This document shows positions 41,663 through 51,091 of a DNA stretch of 64,000 nucleotides, one piece after another. The notes under the pieces are model-generated. The model was not told the origin of the DNA. It saw only the letters and a list, made by a program, of their open reading frames with translations, and searched no databases. A program made the translations under genes and the position numbers. The stretch comes from an uncultured Prevotella sp. (GTDB lineage Bacteria; Bacteroidota; Bacteroidia; Bacteroidales; Bacteroidaceae), in NCBI GenBank assembly GCA_947302435.1, contig CAMYVQ010000004.1, positions 27,783-91,782 on the forward strand. The letters run 5' to 3'. Numbering within the stretch: the stretch's first letter is position 1; every line of letters begins with the position of its first letter.

Positions 41663-44600
41663 TTACAGGTTAATCTTCACACCTGCCACGATGGAACGGC
41701 TCTGCGGAAGCTGGCCCAGATCGATGCCCTGACCAATGATGGAGGTCGTCATGGAGAATTCGGGATCGCTGCCCAGATACTTCGAGAAGGTCAGCAGGTT
41801 GTTGCCCTGCACCCAGAACTGCAAGCCCTGAATGTACTCTGACTTGAGCGGCAACGTGTAAGAAAGGGTCACCGTCTTCAGTCGCAGGTAAGAACCATCC
41901 TCAATCCAGCGGTCGCTGAAACGTGCATTCTGCATGGGATCCTGGAAGGATATGCGCGGTATGTCAGTGACCTGACCTTCGGCCTGCCAGCGGCGGTTCA
42001 TGGCCTGAGTCTGGTTCATGAAGCGGCTGCCGCCCTCCAACTGTGAGCGCATGTAGTTATAGACATCGTTGCCAAGCGAATAGTTGAAGTTCACGTCGAG
42101 CTTGAAGCGCTTGTAGGCCACAGAGGTAAAGATGTTGCCATAGATGTCGGGATTCGGATCGCCAATCACCACGCGGTCGGCCTCAGAAATCTGGCCGTCG
42201 CCGTTCGTGTCGGTGAAGTGCATGTCGCCGGCACCGAAATAGTTCTTCTCACGTCCGTTCTCCGACATCATGTAGAGGGCTTCGCCATTCTTGCCGGCAG
42301 CCAATGCGTCGGCTGTGGTAGAGAAGACACCCTCGGTGCGGTAGCCGTAGAAGAGGTTGGCAGCCTGGCCCACCTGTGTGCGGACGGTAGCGCCATAGAC
42401 CTCGTTGTCGATATAGTCGACACCTCCGACCAGTTCGGTAATCTTGTTCTGATAGTGGCCCACGCTGGCACCCACCTGCCACTGCCAGTCCTTGAGGGCC
42501 AGCACCTTCATGGTGGCGGTCACGTCGTAGCCAGTGTTCTCCAGCTTGCCGCCATTGACCCAACTGTCGGGAATGCCGGAAAGGAAGCCCAACGACTGTT
42601 TCATGAGCAGGTCGCTCGTGGTGGAACGGAAGAAGTTGAAGTTGATGCCGAGGCGGTTGTTGATGGCCTTCATCTCGAAGCCGACATTAAAGCGGCGGGT
42701 GGTCTCCCACTTGATCTTGTTGCTGCCAATGCCTTCGAAAGCGAGGGCTGACACCGTGTGCAGGAACTGCGAAGCACGGAAGAAGCTCTGGGAGGCATAG
42801 AAGTCGATGTCGTCGTTACCACTGACATCATAACCAGCCGTCAGACGCAGGTAGTCGATACCCTTCACACCAGCCATCCAAGGCTCGTTGGTCATCACCC
42901 ATGAAGCCTGCACGCCGGGGAAGACACCCCAAGAGACGCCACCCAGCTTCAGGCCGCCGGCATCCTTACCGAAGCGCGACGACGACTCTGCCGTCAGGTT
43001 GGCCTGCAGGAAATAGCGGCCCAGATAGTTATACTCTGCCTGTGCATACCAGGCCATCATGTTCCAGTTCTCGTTGACACCCTCGTCGGAGGCATTCTTC
43101 AGACCAGCACTCATGAACGGGGTCTTGTCATTACCAGTGTTGTAGCCTAACTGGGTGTTCATGGAGTAGCTTTCCCAATTGATGCGCGCACCTCCAAACA
43201 GGTGTACGAAATGGGCGTCGTAACGCTGATGCCAGTCCAAACGGGTGTCGCTCATCACGGAGTTCTGCTTTGAGGCAAGCGAACGCACTTCGTTCTGCAC
43301 GAACTCGTTGACACTGCTCACAAAGTAATCGGGCACACCGTTCACAGGAACGTAGAACTTCTCGCTCGTGTTCACAAGGTTATAGCTGAAATGCTCGCTC
43401 AACGAAAGATTGGGGTTGAACTGATACTTCGGCGTGATGGTCAGGTTCAGCATCGAGTTCTCAAAACGGTTCTTGATGTCGCCGTCACCATATTCAAGGA
43501 TGGCAGCCGGGTTGCTCAACTTCCAGTTATAGCGTGTATAGCTGGCCAAGGCCTCTTTCAGGTAGCTCTCGTCCTCCACATCCAAGTGGTCATTGCTCAA
43601 ACGGCCACGGGCGTAGGTGTAGGGGCTGACGAAGGGGTTCTTGACGTAGGCCAGGAAGGCAGGCGACGTGGGTGTTCCCTCGTCGTAGCCTTCGGGGGCA
43701 CCGTCGTTGCGCAGGTTGCGCGTCTGGTTGGCAAACGAAGCGTCGAAACGCACACCGAGGTTCTTGGTCAGGGTGATATCGGTGTTGAAGCGGATGTTCA
43801 GACGATCCATGTCGTTCTGCTTCAGCGTGCTCTTAGCCGACGTGTAGCCTACCGACAGGTTGTAGTTGGCCACATCGTCACCACCCTCAATATTGATACC
43901 GTAGTTCTGGGTGAAAGCGGTGCGATAGACCTGCTTCTTCCAGTCGGTGTCCTGGTGGTACTGCTCATAATAATAATTGGAGGGATCCTCGGTAAGGAAG
44001 CGGAAATTGGTCAGACGGGTGTTGGTGGTCTTCAGCATTTCCGATGCATAGCCGCGATACTGGTCGGCACTCATCATCGAGATATACTTAGGCTCGAAGG
44101 TCACGCCGGCAGAGAGGCTGGCCGTGATACGGGTGGCCATAGACTTGTTGCGGCGGGTTTCGATCTGAATGACACCGTTGCCGCCACGGGCACCGTAGAG
44201 GGCCGTACCATTGCGGAGGACAGTGACACGCTCAATGTCGGCAGGGTTCAGGTTCGACAGGATGTCATTGTAGAAACCCTCATGGAGCAATTCGCGCGAA
44301 TACTGCTGATCGATGATCACACCGTCGATGACGATGAGGGGCTGGGCATTCAGATTCAGCGAGTTCAGACCCTGCACAAACATCACGGCACCTACGCCGG
44401 GCGTGCCGTTGCGGGCAATGGTATGCACTTGGGCACCCACCTGCTTCTGCACCTCGTCCTTGATGTTGATGGCGTTGGTGTACTGGAAATTCTTGGCCTG
44501 GTACTCGTTGCGTATGTTCGTGTTGAGCTGATAGTCAGTGGCGAACACCGAGGGATAGAGCAGAATGGTCTTCTGCTGCTCGCCCTTCTGCAAGCCCATA

Positions 44601-44923
44601 CGCACAATGTTGTGGTCGGGAGTGGAAGCAACAACTTCGTTGGTGAACAAGGGCACCTTCAGCTCGTAGCTTCCGTCGTCGTCGGTCAACACGCTATAGC
44701 CATCCAGCTCGGCGGCACGCACAATGGCACCGCTGATGGGCTGCTTTGTGGTGGCATCCAGCACACATCCCTTCACGACACGTGTCTCATATTGCTTCTT
44801 TTTGACAGCGAAAGTGCGCACGGTGGTGTCGTCCTCTTCCTCTGTCTCCTCCTGTGCGGCCACATTCAACGGAAAGGCCAGCAGCAGTGAAAGTCCGAAT
44901 AAGATATATTGTTTCATATTCAT
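41663..44923 (-). CDS. SusC/RagA-like TonB-linked outer-membrane transporter
   Basis: TonB-dependent barrel that imports oligomers with its SusD partner. Signal peptide MNMKQYILFGLSLLLAFPLNVAAQ, an acidic stretch (EETEEEDD), a carboxypeptidase-regulatory-like domain ('VVKGCVLDATTKQPISGAIV'), plug with 'MFVQGLNSLNLNAQPLIVID' and 'RNGTALYGARGGNGVIQIET', and a large barrel ending 'PQSRSIVAGVKINL'. 1086 aa, complete. Second SusC of the operon; it lies between a fasciclin gene (26 bp upstream) and its SusD. Confidence 0.94.
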   Translation of the reverse strand: MNMKQYILFGLSLLLAFPLNVAAQEETEEEDDTTVRTFAVKKKQYETRVVKGCVLDATTKQPISGAIVRAAELDGYSVLTDDDGSYELKVPLFTNEVVASTPDHNIVRMGLQKGEQQKTILLYPSVFATDYQLNTNIRNEYQAKNFQYTNAINIKDEVQKQVGAQVHTIARNGTPGVGAVMFVQGLNSLNLNAQPLIVIDGVIIDQQYSRELLHEGFYNDILSNLNPADIERVTVLRNGTALYGARGGNGVIQIETRRNKSMATRITASLSAGVTFEPKYISMMSADQYRGYASEMLKTTNTRLTNFRFLTEDPSNYYYEQYHQDTDWKKQVYRTAFTQNYGINIEGGDDVANYNLSVGYTSAKSTLKQNDMDRLNIRFNTDITLTKNLGVRFDASFANQTRNLRNDGAPEGYDEGTPTSPAFLAYVKNPFVSPYTYARGRLSNDHLDVEDESYLKEALASYTRYNWKLSNPAAILEYGDGDIKNRFENSMLNLTITPKYQFNPNLSLSEHFSYNLVNTSEKFYVPVNGVPDYFVSSVNEFVQNEVRSLASKQNSVMSDTRLDWHQRYDAHFVHLFGGARINWESYSMNTQLGYNTGNDKTPFMSAGLKNASDEGVNENWNMMAWYAQAEYNYLGRYFLQANLTAESSSRFGKDAGGLKLGGVSWGVFPGVQASWVMTNEPWMAGVKGIDYLRLTAGYDVSGNDDIDFYASQSFFRASQFLHTVSALAFEGIGSNKIKWETTRRFNVGFEMKAINNRLGINFNFFRSTTSDLLMKQSLGFLSGIPDSWVNGGKLENTGYDVTATMKVLALKDWQWQVGASVGHYQNKITELVGGVDYIDNEVYGATVRTQVGQAANLFYGYRTEGVFSTTADALAAGKNGEALYMMSENGREKNYFGAGDMHFTDTNGDGQISEADRVVIGDPNPDIYGNIFTSVAYKRFKLDVNFNYSLGNDVYNYMRSQLEGGSRFMNQTQAMNRRWQAEGQVTDIPRISFQDPMQNARFSDRWIEDGSYLRLKTVTLSYTLPLKSEYIQGLQFWVQGNNLLTFSKYLGSDPEFSMTTSIIGQGIDLGQLPQSRSIVAGVKINL

Positions 44924-44948
44924 GATGATTCAAATTTCAAAACAGTAA

Positions 44949-46694
44949 TTACTCTTCACGCGGTTTCAGGATGATGCAGTCAATGCGCATGGTGCGCTGA
45001 TAGGCTCCTGCATTCACTTCGGCATCAGTAACGTAGGTGCTCACCTTCAGTGTCGCCTGAGGATCGCTCTCCGTCACGCCATAGGAACAGACATCGAACT
45101 TGTGTCCGGCTTTCACCAGCAACATATCGACAGAGTCCTTTTGGGTCTCAACGGGAGTATAGAACGTCTCCTTCTTGGCCTTTCCGTCCTTGCCACGATA
45201 GCCCAACTCGAACAAGAGCTTGATGGGAGCACGGTCGATGTCGACGGCGGCCGTATCGCCGGCAAGGCCGGTAGCCGTCCTTACGTAAATGTCGTAGGGG
45301 ACATTCGACATCACTTCGGGAATCCAGAAGATGACCTCATGCTGGGTGTTACCACCGTCGACCAACTGCGTGAACTCCACGAAAGAGTGGCCGGAAATCT
45401 TATTGTAGTAAGGGTTGTCCGAGTCAACCTTCACCGTCGTTGCCAGCACGGTCTCAATGGTATCCTTCTTCACGGTCTTCTTCACAAGCTCCTTGATGGC
45501 CTTCGGGCTTTCAGCCTCCACGATGATGTCGTGCATGAAGGTCTGCTGCGGCTCGAACTTCCAGTTGCTGGTCTTCATCACCTGACCGTTGCTGCACTGC
45601 ACATTGGTGGTGCCGGCCATGATGCCCTGCATAGGCTTCTGATACTGATAGTAGGCCAGCGTGTCGGCTCCCCACTTGTATTCACGCATCTCGTATTCCA
45701 CGGCATTGGTTGACATGGCTGAGTCGGCCAGCATCTTGTCGGTGTTCAGCGTGCGGCTGAAGACGGTACCCTTCATGATGGCCATACGGATATTGGTGTA
45801 GGTCAGCGAATCGACATCGCCCTTGGTGAGGTCCTTTTCAATGGCCTTGTCGTAATTGAAGTAAGGAGTGTACTTCTCGACCAGTGCGTCCCAGACCTCG
45901 TTGGTCGGTGTCACCATCCAGTAGGTACTGTCCTCTGAGTTCAGCTCTGCATCGAGGGCGTCATAGTCGAACAGCGTGTTCTCCTGCACCATCACCGAGT
46001 CGGAATAGACGGTCTCACCGTCGCGGATGCTGTCGGGCACGCTTCGCTCGGCATCGAATTCCAGTCGGTAGTGACGGGAGTTATAGAAGAACTCGCTCAT
46101 GTTCTTCAGGTCGTCGTCCTTCTTCAAGTACTCAAACACGTTCGCATAGTAAGGCACCACCTTGTTCAAGGTGAAGAGCACACCATTACTATAGAGGGCA
46201 TTGCTCGAAGCCAGGTCTATGCCCGAGAACTGTGCATGGTCGAGGGCGTGGTGCTTCCCGTTCATGGTGGTGAGGGTGTCTGTGCGGCCCTCGGCCACCG
46301 AATAGTTATAGAGCGAGATGTGGTTCTTCACGAACTCCTTCACCACGGTATTGTCCTCTTCGCGCACAGAGTTGGCTTTCTCCTGCTGGTAGAGGGCAAT
46401 CATCGACTGGGCTTCTGTCTCGCTGAAAGAGGCATTGGTGGGAGCGAAGACCGTGAACACCTGACTACCCTTGAGCGAACGGTCATAGCCTGTGGCCTCG
46501 ACAACACTGGCAAAATTGCTCAGTTCGGAATTGCCCTTGATGGCTTCCCACAGTGAACCTTGGTTCATGTTCGCGCCTGAAGCCACCCCTTCATAGTGGT
46601 CGTCCCACTTGTCGGAGCATGCCGTGATGACTGCGGCAGTGCCGCAGCCCACGGTAATGGCCATTAGGATTTGTTTTATGCTTTTACTTGTCAT
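44949..46694 (-). CDS. Fasciclin-domain lipoprotein (584-aa track ORF)
   Basis: Likely surface-exposed lipoprotein: signal 'ILMAITVGCGTAAVITACSD' with lipobox Cys. FAS1 signatures 'QVFTVFAPTNASFSETEAQS' (about residues 80-100) and 'YWMVTPTNEVWDALVEKYTP' (about 265-285) mark two domains. FAS1 domains mediate adhesion or ligand binding. The C-terminal part is beta-rich without recognised motif. The ATG at 46694 (MTSKSIKQ) is preferred to the TTG used by the track. Second of two consecutive fasciclin genes between the SusCD pairs. Confidence 0.82.
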   Translation of the reverse strand: MTSKSIKQILMAITVGCGTAAVITACSDKWDDHYEGVASGANMNQGSLWEAIKGNSELSNFASVVEATGYDRSLKGSQVFTVFAPTNASFSETEAQSMIALYQQEKANSVREEDNTVVKEFVKNHISLYNYSVAEGRTDTLTTMNGKHHALDHAQFSGIDLASSNALYSNGVLFTLNKVVPYYANVFEYLKKDDDLKNMSEFFYNSRHYRLEFDAERSVPDSIRDGETVYSDSVMVQENTLFDYDALDAELNSEDSTYWMVTPTNEVWDALVEKYTPYFNYDKAIEKDLTKGDVDSLTYTNIRMAIMKGTVFSRTLNTDKMLADSAMSTNAVEYEMREYKWGADTLAYYQYQKPMQGIMAGTTNVQCSNGQVMKTSNWKFEPQQTFMHDIIVEAESPKAIKELVKKTVKKDTIETVLATTVKVDSDNPYYNKISGHSFVEFTQLVDGGNTQHEVIFWIPEVMSNVPYDIYVRTATGLAGDTAAVDIDRAPIKLLFELGYRGKDGKAKKETFYTPVETQKDSVDMLLVKAGHKFDVCSYGVTESDPQATLKVSTYVTDAEVNAGAYQRTMRIDCIILKPREE

Positions 46695-46753
46695 ATCTTT
46701 CAATGTTGAATGTTGATTGTTGAATTTTCAATTCTCCATTTTCAATTCTCTAT

Positions 46754-48895
46754 TTACAGGTCGTCCTCCATCTGGCCGGCACCGCTGATGTCGTAGACAT
46801 TCTTCGGCACAAGTTCCAGATAGTCGAGCATGAACTCATTGTTGTTACCCTGCTTACCGTCGCTGGCTACGCGAATACGGATGTAATAGGGCTTGCTGCA
46901 ATCCATGTAGTTCTGCGACAGGATTCGGCGATAGGTACGCCAGTTGCCCGTCCAACGGGTCATGTCGTCACCATTGGTGTGGAATGTTCCGTAAGGACCA
47001 CGCACGATACCAAGGTTACGGAAGGCCTTCATGCTCTCGGCCAACTGCTCGTTGTCGCTGCGGATCTTGTTGTAGGCGGTGTTGTTCTGGCCTTCGTCCT
47101 CAGCAGGCATCAGCTCGGTGAGTCCCAGCATTTCGGGGTCGGTGATGAAACGGGTCATATCCATAGGAATGCCCTGCGGAATCATGTGGTTGGGATCGTC
47201 GCCAAAGTAGATCTGGGCCACGCCACGGGTACGGAGGGCACAGAAGCCCAAGCGCACCTGCCACTCGCCACTAAACGGCACGGGCGGCAATCGGAGAATG
47301 AAGTCATAGTCGCCGAAGATGTTGAACTCATCGCCCTCGAACGACCAGAAGTTGATGTGCGGACGACGATAGACGAAGGCGCAGTTGCCTCTCAGCTTGA
47401 TGTGATCCAGATAGCCGTCGGGGAAGTAGTAGTTCTTACCATTCTTAGGACTTGCGGACTCGTCGGCGGTGCCGGATGCGTCGTCAACGGTAGGATTACC
47501 CTTTTGGCGTATATCGTTGGTCATGATTTCAGGGAAGATGGTAGCGAAGTCCATGCGGATTCGCATGTTCTGGATCTTCTCCTGCACGTCCTTGCTGAAG
47601 CAGACGATATCGTCGACGTAGAAGTAGTGGCCGTTCAGGGCATCCTGCTCATACTCAGACTCAACATTCTCGGTAATCAGCTGACCCTTGTTCCAGTCCT
47701 GCTCGTCGGGATATTTGGCATCCACACGACGGTTGATGTAACGCTCACGGGCCTTGCTGCTGCCCACATACTTGGGCACGGTCAGCATCTCGATCTTGGC
47801 CATGGTGTGAGGCAGCATGGTCTCATACCAGTCGATGGGGTTCAGCAAATCCTCGTCGTAGCCCAATGTCTTGCCGTCGAGCTTCTTGCCGGGGAAGTTC
47901 AGAATGAGCGGTGTCAGCTTGTCACTGCCGGGCACATAGCGGGTCAGAATCGTGTACTGAATGAGACGGCGCAGCGGGTTCACGCTGTCGGTGAGATTCT
48001 CATACTTATGGCCCTCCTTGTTCACGTCGGCGGGATAGACGGGGTCGTAAATCTCGCACGCCTTGTCATAGAGCTGGCGCAGCGACTCGATGTTGTACTT
48101 ATCCTTCAGCACGGAGTTCGGCGTGACAAAGAATGTGAAAGCCGTCTTCTTCGTGTCAGGCACCCAGGCAACCTCTTTCCAGAAGTCGGAAGTATAATAG
48201 TACTTCTCATGGGACTTGGGATCCCAAGAGGTGTCTTCGGGGTCGGTATTGGCAATGTCCTCGCCCACGCCCGTAGCCATCAGTGCATCGTAGAACAGGC
48301 TGATACGGTCGTTGTCCTTCAGCACCTCAAGAATACTGCCGCTCGAAGTCTCCAGCACTTGGTTGATGGGCTGCATGATGCCGTTCTCCACTGAGTCGTC
48401 GCGCAGCTCATAATAGATGTGTGCGCCACGGGTGTTGAGGAACACCACGGCATTCTGGTTCTCGTCGAGTCCGGCGATGGTGGGCAGATAGCGGCGCATC
48501 AGGTTGGCATCGTGCAGCTGCGTGCCGTTCATGTCCATCGTGGAATACATATTGTTCACCAAATGCGTACGGGCAATCGTATCACAATCGGCATCGGTCA
48601 GGTCGGCCAGACTTGCCTTGTTGTGTTTCTTCAGATACTCGTCAAAGGCATCGTTGTCTGGCACGAAACAGGTGTAGTGTCCATAGCTGGCAAGCATGTC
48701 CATCAGATTGGCACGCTCCACCACCGTTGCAAAGTCACTGTACTTCGCATTATTCTTCAGATAGTCGCTGGCCATCTCACCGGTGAAGGTGTAGAAGTTT
48801 TCGCTATCCGGCTCGTCGGAGCATGAGGTCAGTCCGCCCCATGCGAGAGCAGTGGTAATAGCAACCAGGGCAAATATATTATTTTTGATTCTCAT
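46754..48895 (-). CDS. Fasciclin-domain lipoprotein (713 aa)
   Basis: Lipoprotein signal 'FALVAITTALAWGGLTSCSD', then FAS1 signatures 'YTCFVPDNDAFDEYLKKHNK' (about residue 73) and 'AFTFFVTPNSVLKDKYNIES' (about 255). The C-terminal third has 'RLPPVPFSGEWQVRLGFCAL' and 'YYIRIRVASDGKQGNNNEFM', suggesting an additional beta-sandwich like those of carbohydrate-binding modules; that part is inference. Complete. Sits 25 bp after the SusD of the first pair and 59 bp before the next fasciclin gene. Confidence 0.82.
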   Translation of the reverse strand: MRIKNNIFALVAITTALAWGGLTSCSDEPDSENFYTFTGEMASDYLKNNAKYSDFATVVERANLMDMLASYGHYTCFVPDNDAFDEYLKKHNKASLADLTDADCDTIARTHLVNNMYSTMDMNGTQLHDANLMRRYLPTIAGLDENQNAVVFLNTRGAHIYYELRDDSVENGIMQPINQVLETSSGSILEVLKDNDRISLFYDALMATGVGEDIANTDPEDTSWDPKSHEKYYYTSDFWKEVAWVPDTKKTAFTFFVTPNSVLKDKYNIESLRQLYDKACEIYDPVYPADVNKEGHKYENLTDSVNPLRRLIQYTILTRYVPGSDKLTPLILNFPGKKLDGKTLGYDEDLLNPIDWYETMLPHTMAKIEMLTVPKYVGSSKARERYINRRVDAKYPDEQDWNKGQLITENVESEYEQDALNGHYFYVDDIVCFSKDVQEKIQNMRIRMDFATIFPEIMTNDIRQKGNPTVDDASGTADESASPKNGKNYYFPDGYLDHIKLRGNCAFVYRRPHINFWSFEGDEFNIFGDYDFILRLPPVPFSGEWQVRLGFCALRTRGVAQIYFGDDPNHMIPQGIPMDMTRFITDPEMLGLTELMPAEDEGQNNTAYNKIRSDNEQLAESMKAFRNLGIVRGPYGTFHTNGDDMTRWTGNWRTYRRILSQNYMDCSKPYYIRIRVASDGKQGNNNEFMLDYLELVPKNVYDISGAGQMEDDL

Positions 48896-48920
48896 ATTCT
48901 TCTATCTTCTGCGTTCAACA

Positions 48921-51056
48921 TTAATTATTCTGCTCATAGCTTCCGTTCTCACCGCTACCGAAGGCAGGATTCTGCTTCAGGTTCGTGTTCACTTTCAGCT
49001 CGTTGATATTATAGGGCCAGAAGATGCCGTCCATCTTCGACAAGCGCATACGCACGGCTTCTCCTCCACTCGTCATCTTCTTGACGACAGTGGTAGCAAG
49101 TTTCTCGCTGGTACCCTCGCGCCAAGCCTCACGCACCAAGTCGTAGTAGCGCTTTCCCTCGAAGAGCAACTCACGCTGGCGCTCCGACTGTATCAGTTCC
49201 ACCAAGACGGACTTTGAGCGGTAGTTGTCAAGAGCCAATGTGTCGCTGGTCGTGAGCGTACGGGAAAGTATGGCACGCTTGTTCACGGCATTCACCAAGT
49301 CGAATGCTTGCACAATATACGTCTCATTCTGAGCCAGTGCCGTAGCATCCAGTTTCATGCCCTTCATCAGCTTACCGAAGACGATGACTGCATCGCCGGC
49401 CTTGGGGCGCTTGGCACCCGATTTCGCGATAGCCTTGTTGCCAAGACCCATCACCTCGTTGACCAGCAGTGTCTCTGTGCCACTTTCCTGCACCAGAGTG
49501 AAGGTTGCCTTGCCGGTTTCGTCGTCAATGACGATGTCGTCGCCGATCGTACCTTTGATGAAGTAGTACTTCTCCGATGATTTCGAGATTTCCAGTTCCT
49601 CGATCACACGCAAGGCACGCACCACATCGACGGTGTCCTTCTTGTCTTCCAAGCTGGCATCGGCAGAACCCTTTTGTGTGTTCAGTCTCCAGAGATAGCA
49701 TCCCGGGGCGGTCTTCGGCTCAGGAACATCAGTACCTTGCACCATCAGCTGTGTCAGTGCCTCGGCCTTGAGCAGCATGATGTCGGTGAGACGATAGATA
49801 ATCCAATTGCTCTTGTTCAGGCCTTCCGTCCATTTCGTACTATACGTAGCCTTCGGGTCTTCCGAAGTGCTGGTAGCATCGATAGACAGCGACTGATAGA
49901 CGAACTTGGCAATAGCCTCTGAACCTTCGTGGCATGCCTCATAGTAGCGGGCGTCCCGCTTGTTCTCAAACAGCGTGCCGTTGTCGCCCATCACCACGCT
50001 CGAAGGAGCCACATAGCCACGGGCCACATTGCCATGACCATAGAACAGGTTGACAGCCGTATTCGACAAGGTGTTCTTGTTTTCCGTTTCCTTGCCTGAG
50101 AAGGTCAGCTCGAAAATGGCTTCCTGGCTGTTGCCTGTGATGAACAGGCTATTGTAAGCATTGCCAAAACGGTTGCCCGAATACTCGGAGATGAGGGGGT
50201 AGCCGTTGGTACGCTCCGTATCAGTCTGCGTGAGGCCGCTCATGGAACTTCCTGTTTTGCCGCTCTTAGCCTCTTCCTTCTTGGAAGCGATGACGCGGTT
50301 GGCAGCATTGATACAATTCTGGTAGTCCTTGTTCCAGAGATACATGTCGCAAAGGATGGCATCGATGGCATCCTGCGTGATGCGAGCCGTCTGATAGAGC
50401 GGCTGCGTGGAAGGATAACGCTTCACGGCATCGTTGCGCACACTCTCCAAGTCGGCAATCAACATGTTGAGTGCCTCGTTGAACGGTGTGACAGGCAATT
50501 CCATGGCCTGGTCGTCGTCGATGAAAGCCTCAAAGGAAATAGGCACATCACGGAACGTACGGATGAGGTAGAAATAGCAGAGGTCGCGCAGGGCGGACGC
50601 CTCGGCAATCGTGGCACGAAGTTCGCCAGGGGTATAGCCCGGATCCTTCTCGGCCACCTCAGGGGCATACTTGATGATGGTGTTGCAACGGTTAATGACA
50701 TTGTAGAAGCCCTCCCAGTTGGTATAGTCGTTCGAAGCCGTGAGGTTCTCCTTCAACAGGTTGGTGAGGCTGAGATCCTTGTCAGCATTCAGGCCCACAC
50801 TGATGTTGTCGCTGCGGAACTCTCCCCAGATCATCATGCGGCGCACGACATCGTCACTCTGCATTCGCGAGTAGCAGCCCATCATGATTGCCTCTACATC
50901 GGCCTTTTCATTCCAGAACTGATCCAGTGTGATTTCATTCTGGGGTTCAATCTCCAGGAAGTCAGAGCAACCGGAAAAGAGGAAAGTGGAGAGAGGAGAG
51001 AGGAAAGAGATGAGCACCGCTCCCTTCATCTTCTTATATATATATGTTGTTCTCAT
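48921..51056 (-). CDS. SusD/RagB-like lipoprotein with an inserted OB-fold-like domain
   Basis: Nutrient-binding lipoprotein partner of the 51092-54463 SusC. Signal 'LISFLSPLSTFLFSGCSDFL' with lipobox Cys; SusD core 'NEITLDQFWNEKADVEAIMM', 'ASALRDLCYFYLIRTFRDVP', 'LTDIMLLKAEALTQLM', and C-terminus 'QSERQRELLFEGKRYYDLVR'. Between the two halves, residues about 480-592 of the track ORF form an extra module: 'SEKYYFIKGTIGDDIVIDDE', 'GKATFTLV' and 'AGDAVIVFGKLMKG', the strand pattern of the OB-fold domains seen in other secreted Bacteroidota proteins. The insert makes the protein about 100 aa longer than usual. ATG at 51056 or 51065; the TTG at 51077 is in the junction repeat. Confidence 0.9.
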   Translation of the reverse strand: MRTTYIYKKMKGAVLISFLSPLSTFLFSGCSDFLEIEPQNEITLDQFWNEKADVEAIMMGCYSRMQSDDVVRRMMIWGEFRSDNISVGLNADKDLSLTNLLKENLTASNDYTNWEGFYNVINRCNTIIKYAPEVAEKDPGYTPGELRATIAEASALRDLCYFYLIRTFRDVPISFEAFIDDDQAMELPVTPFNEALNMLIADLESVRNDAVKRYPSTQPLYQTARITQDAIDAILCDMYLWNKDYQNCINAANRVIASKKEEAKSGKTGSSMSGLTQTDTERTNGYPLISEYSGNRFGNAYNSLFITGNSQEAIFELTFSGKETENKNTLSNTAVNLFYGHGNVARGYVAPSSVVMGDNGTLFENKRDARYYEACHEGSEAIAKFVYQSLSIDATSTSEDPKATYSTKWTEGLNKSNWIIYRLTDIMLLKAEALTQLMVQGTDVPEPKTAPGCYLWRLNTQKGSADASLEDKKDTVDVVRALRVIEELEISKSSEKYYFIKGTIGDDIVIDDETGKATFTLVQESGTETLLVNEVMGLGNKAIAKSGAKRPKAGDAVIVFGKLMKGMKLDATALAQNETYIVQAFDLVNAVNKRAILSRTLTTSDTLALDNYRSKSVLVELIQSERQRELLFEGKRYYDLVREAWREGTSEKLATTVVKKMTSGGEAVRMRLSKMDGIFWPYNINELKVNTNLKQNPAFGSGENGSYEQNN

Positions 51057-51091
51057 AACTTTCATTTCAATTTTCAATTTTCAATCTTCAA
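51057..51091. repeat. AT-rich tandem repeat at the first SusC/SusD junction
   Basis: TTTCAATTTTCAATTTTCAA followed by TCTTCAATTAAAA, the same theme as 41627-41662, at the equivalent junction of the other SusCD pair. Confidence 0.8.

Noticed and set aside
43391-44890. 499-aa plus-strand ORF opposite SusC, and similar long ORFs at 46979-48394 and 54856-56394
   Set aside because: All lie opposite clear SusC or fasciclin genes and have the composition of complements of those genes.
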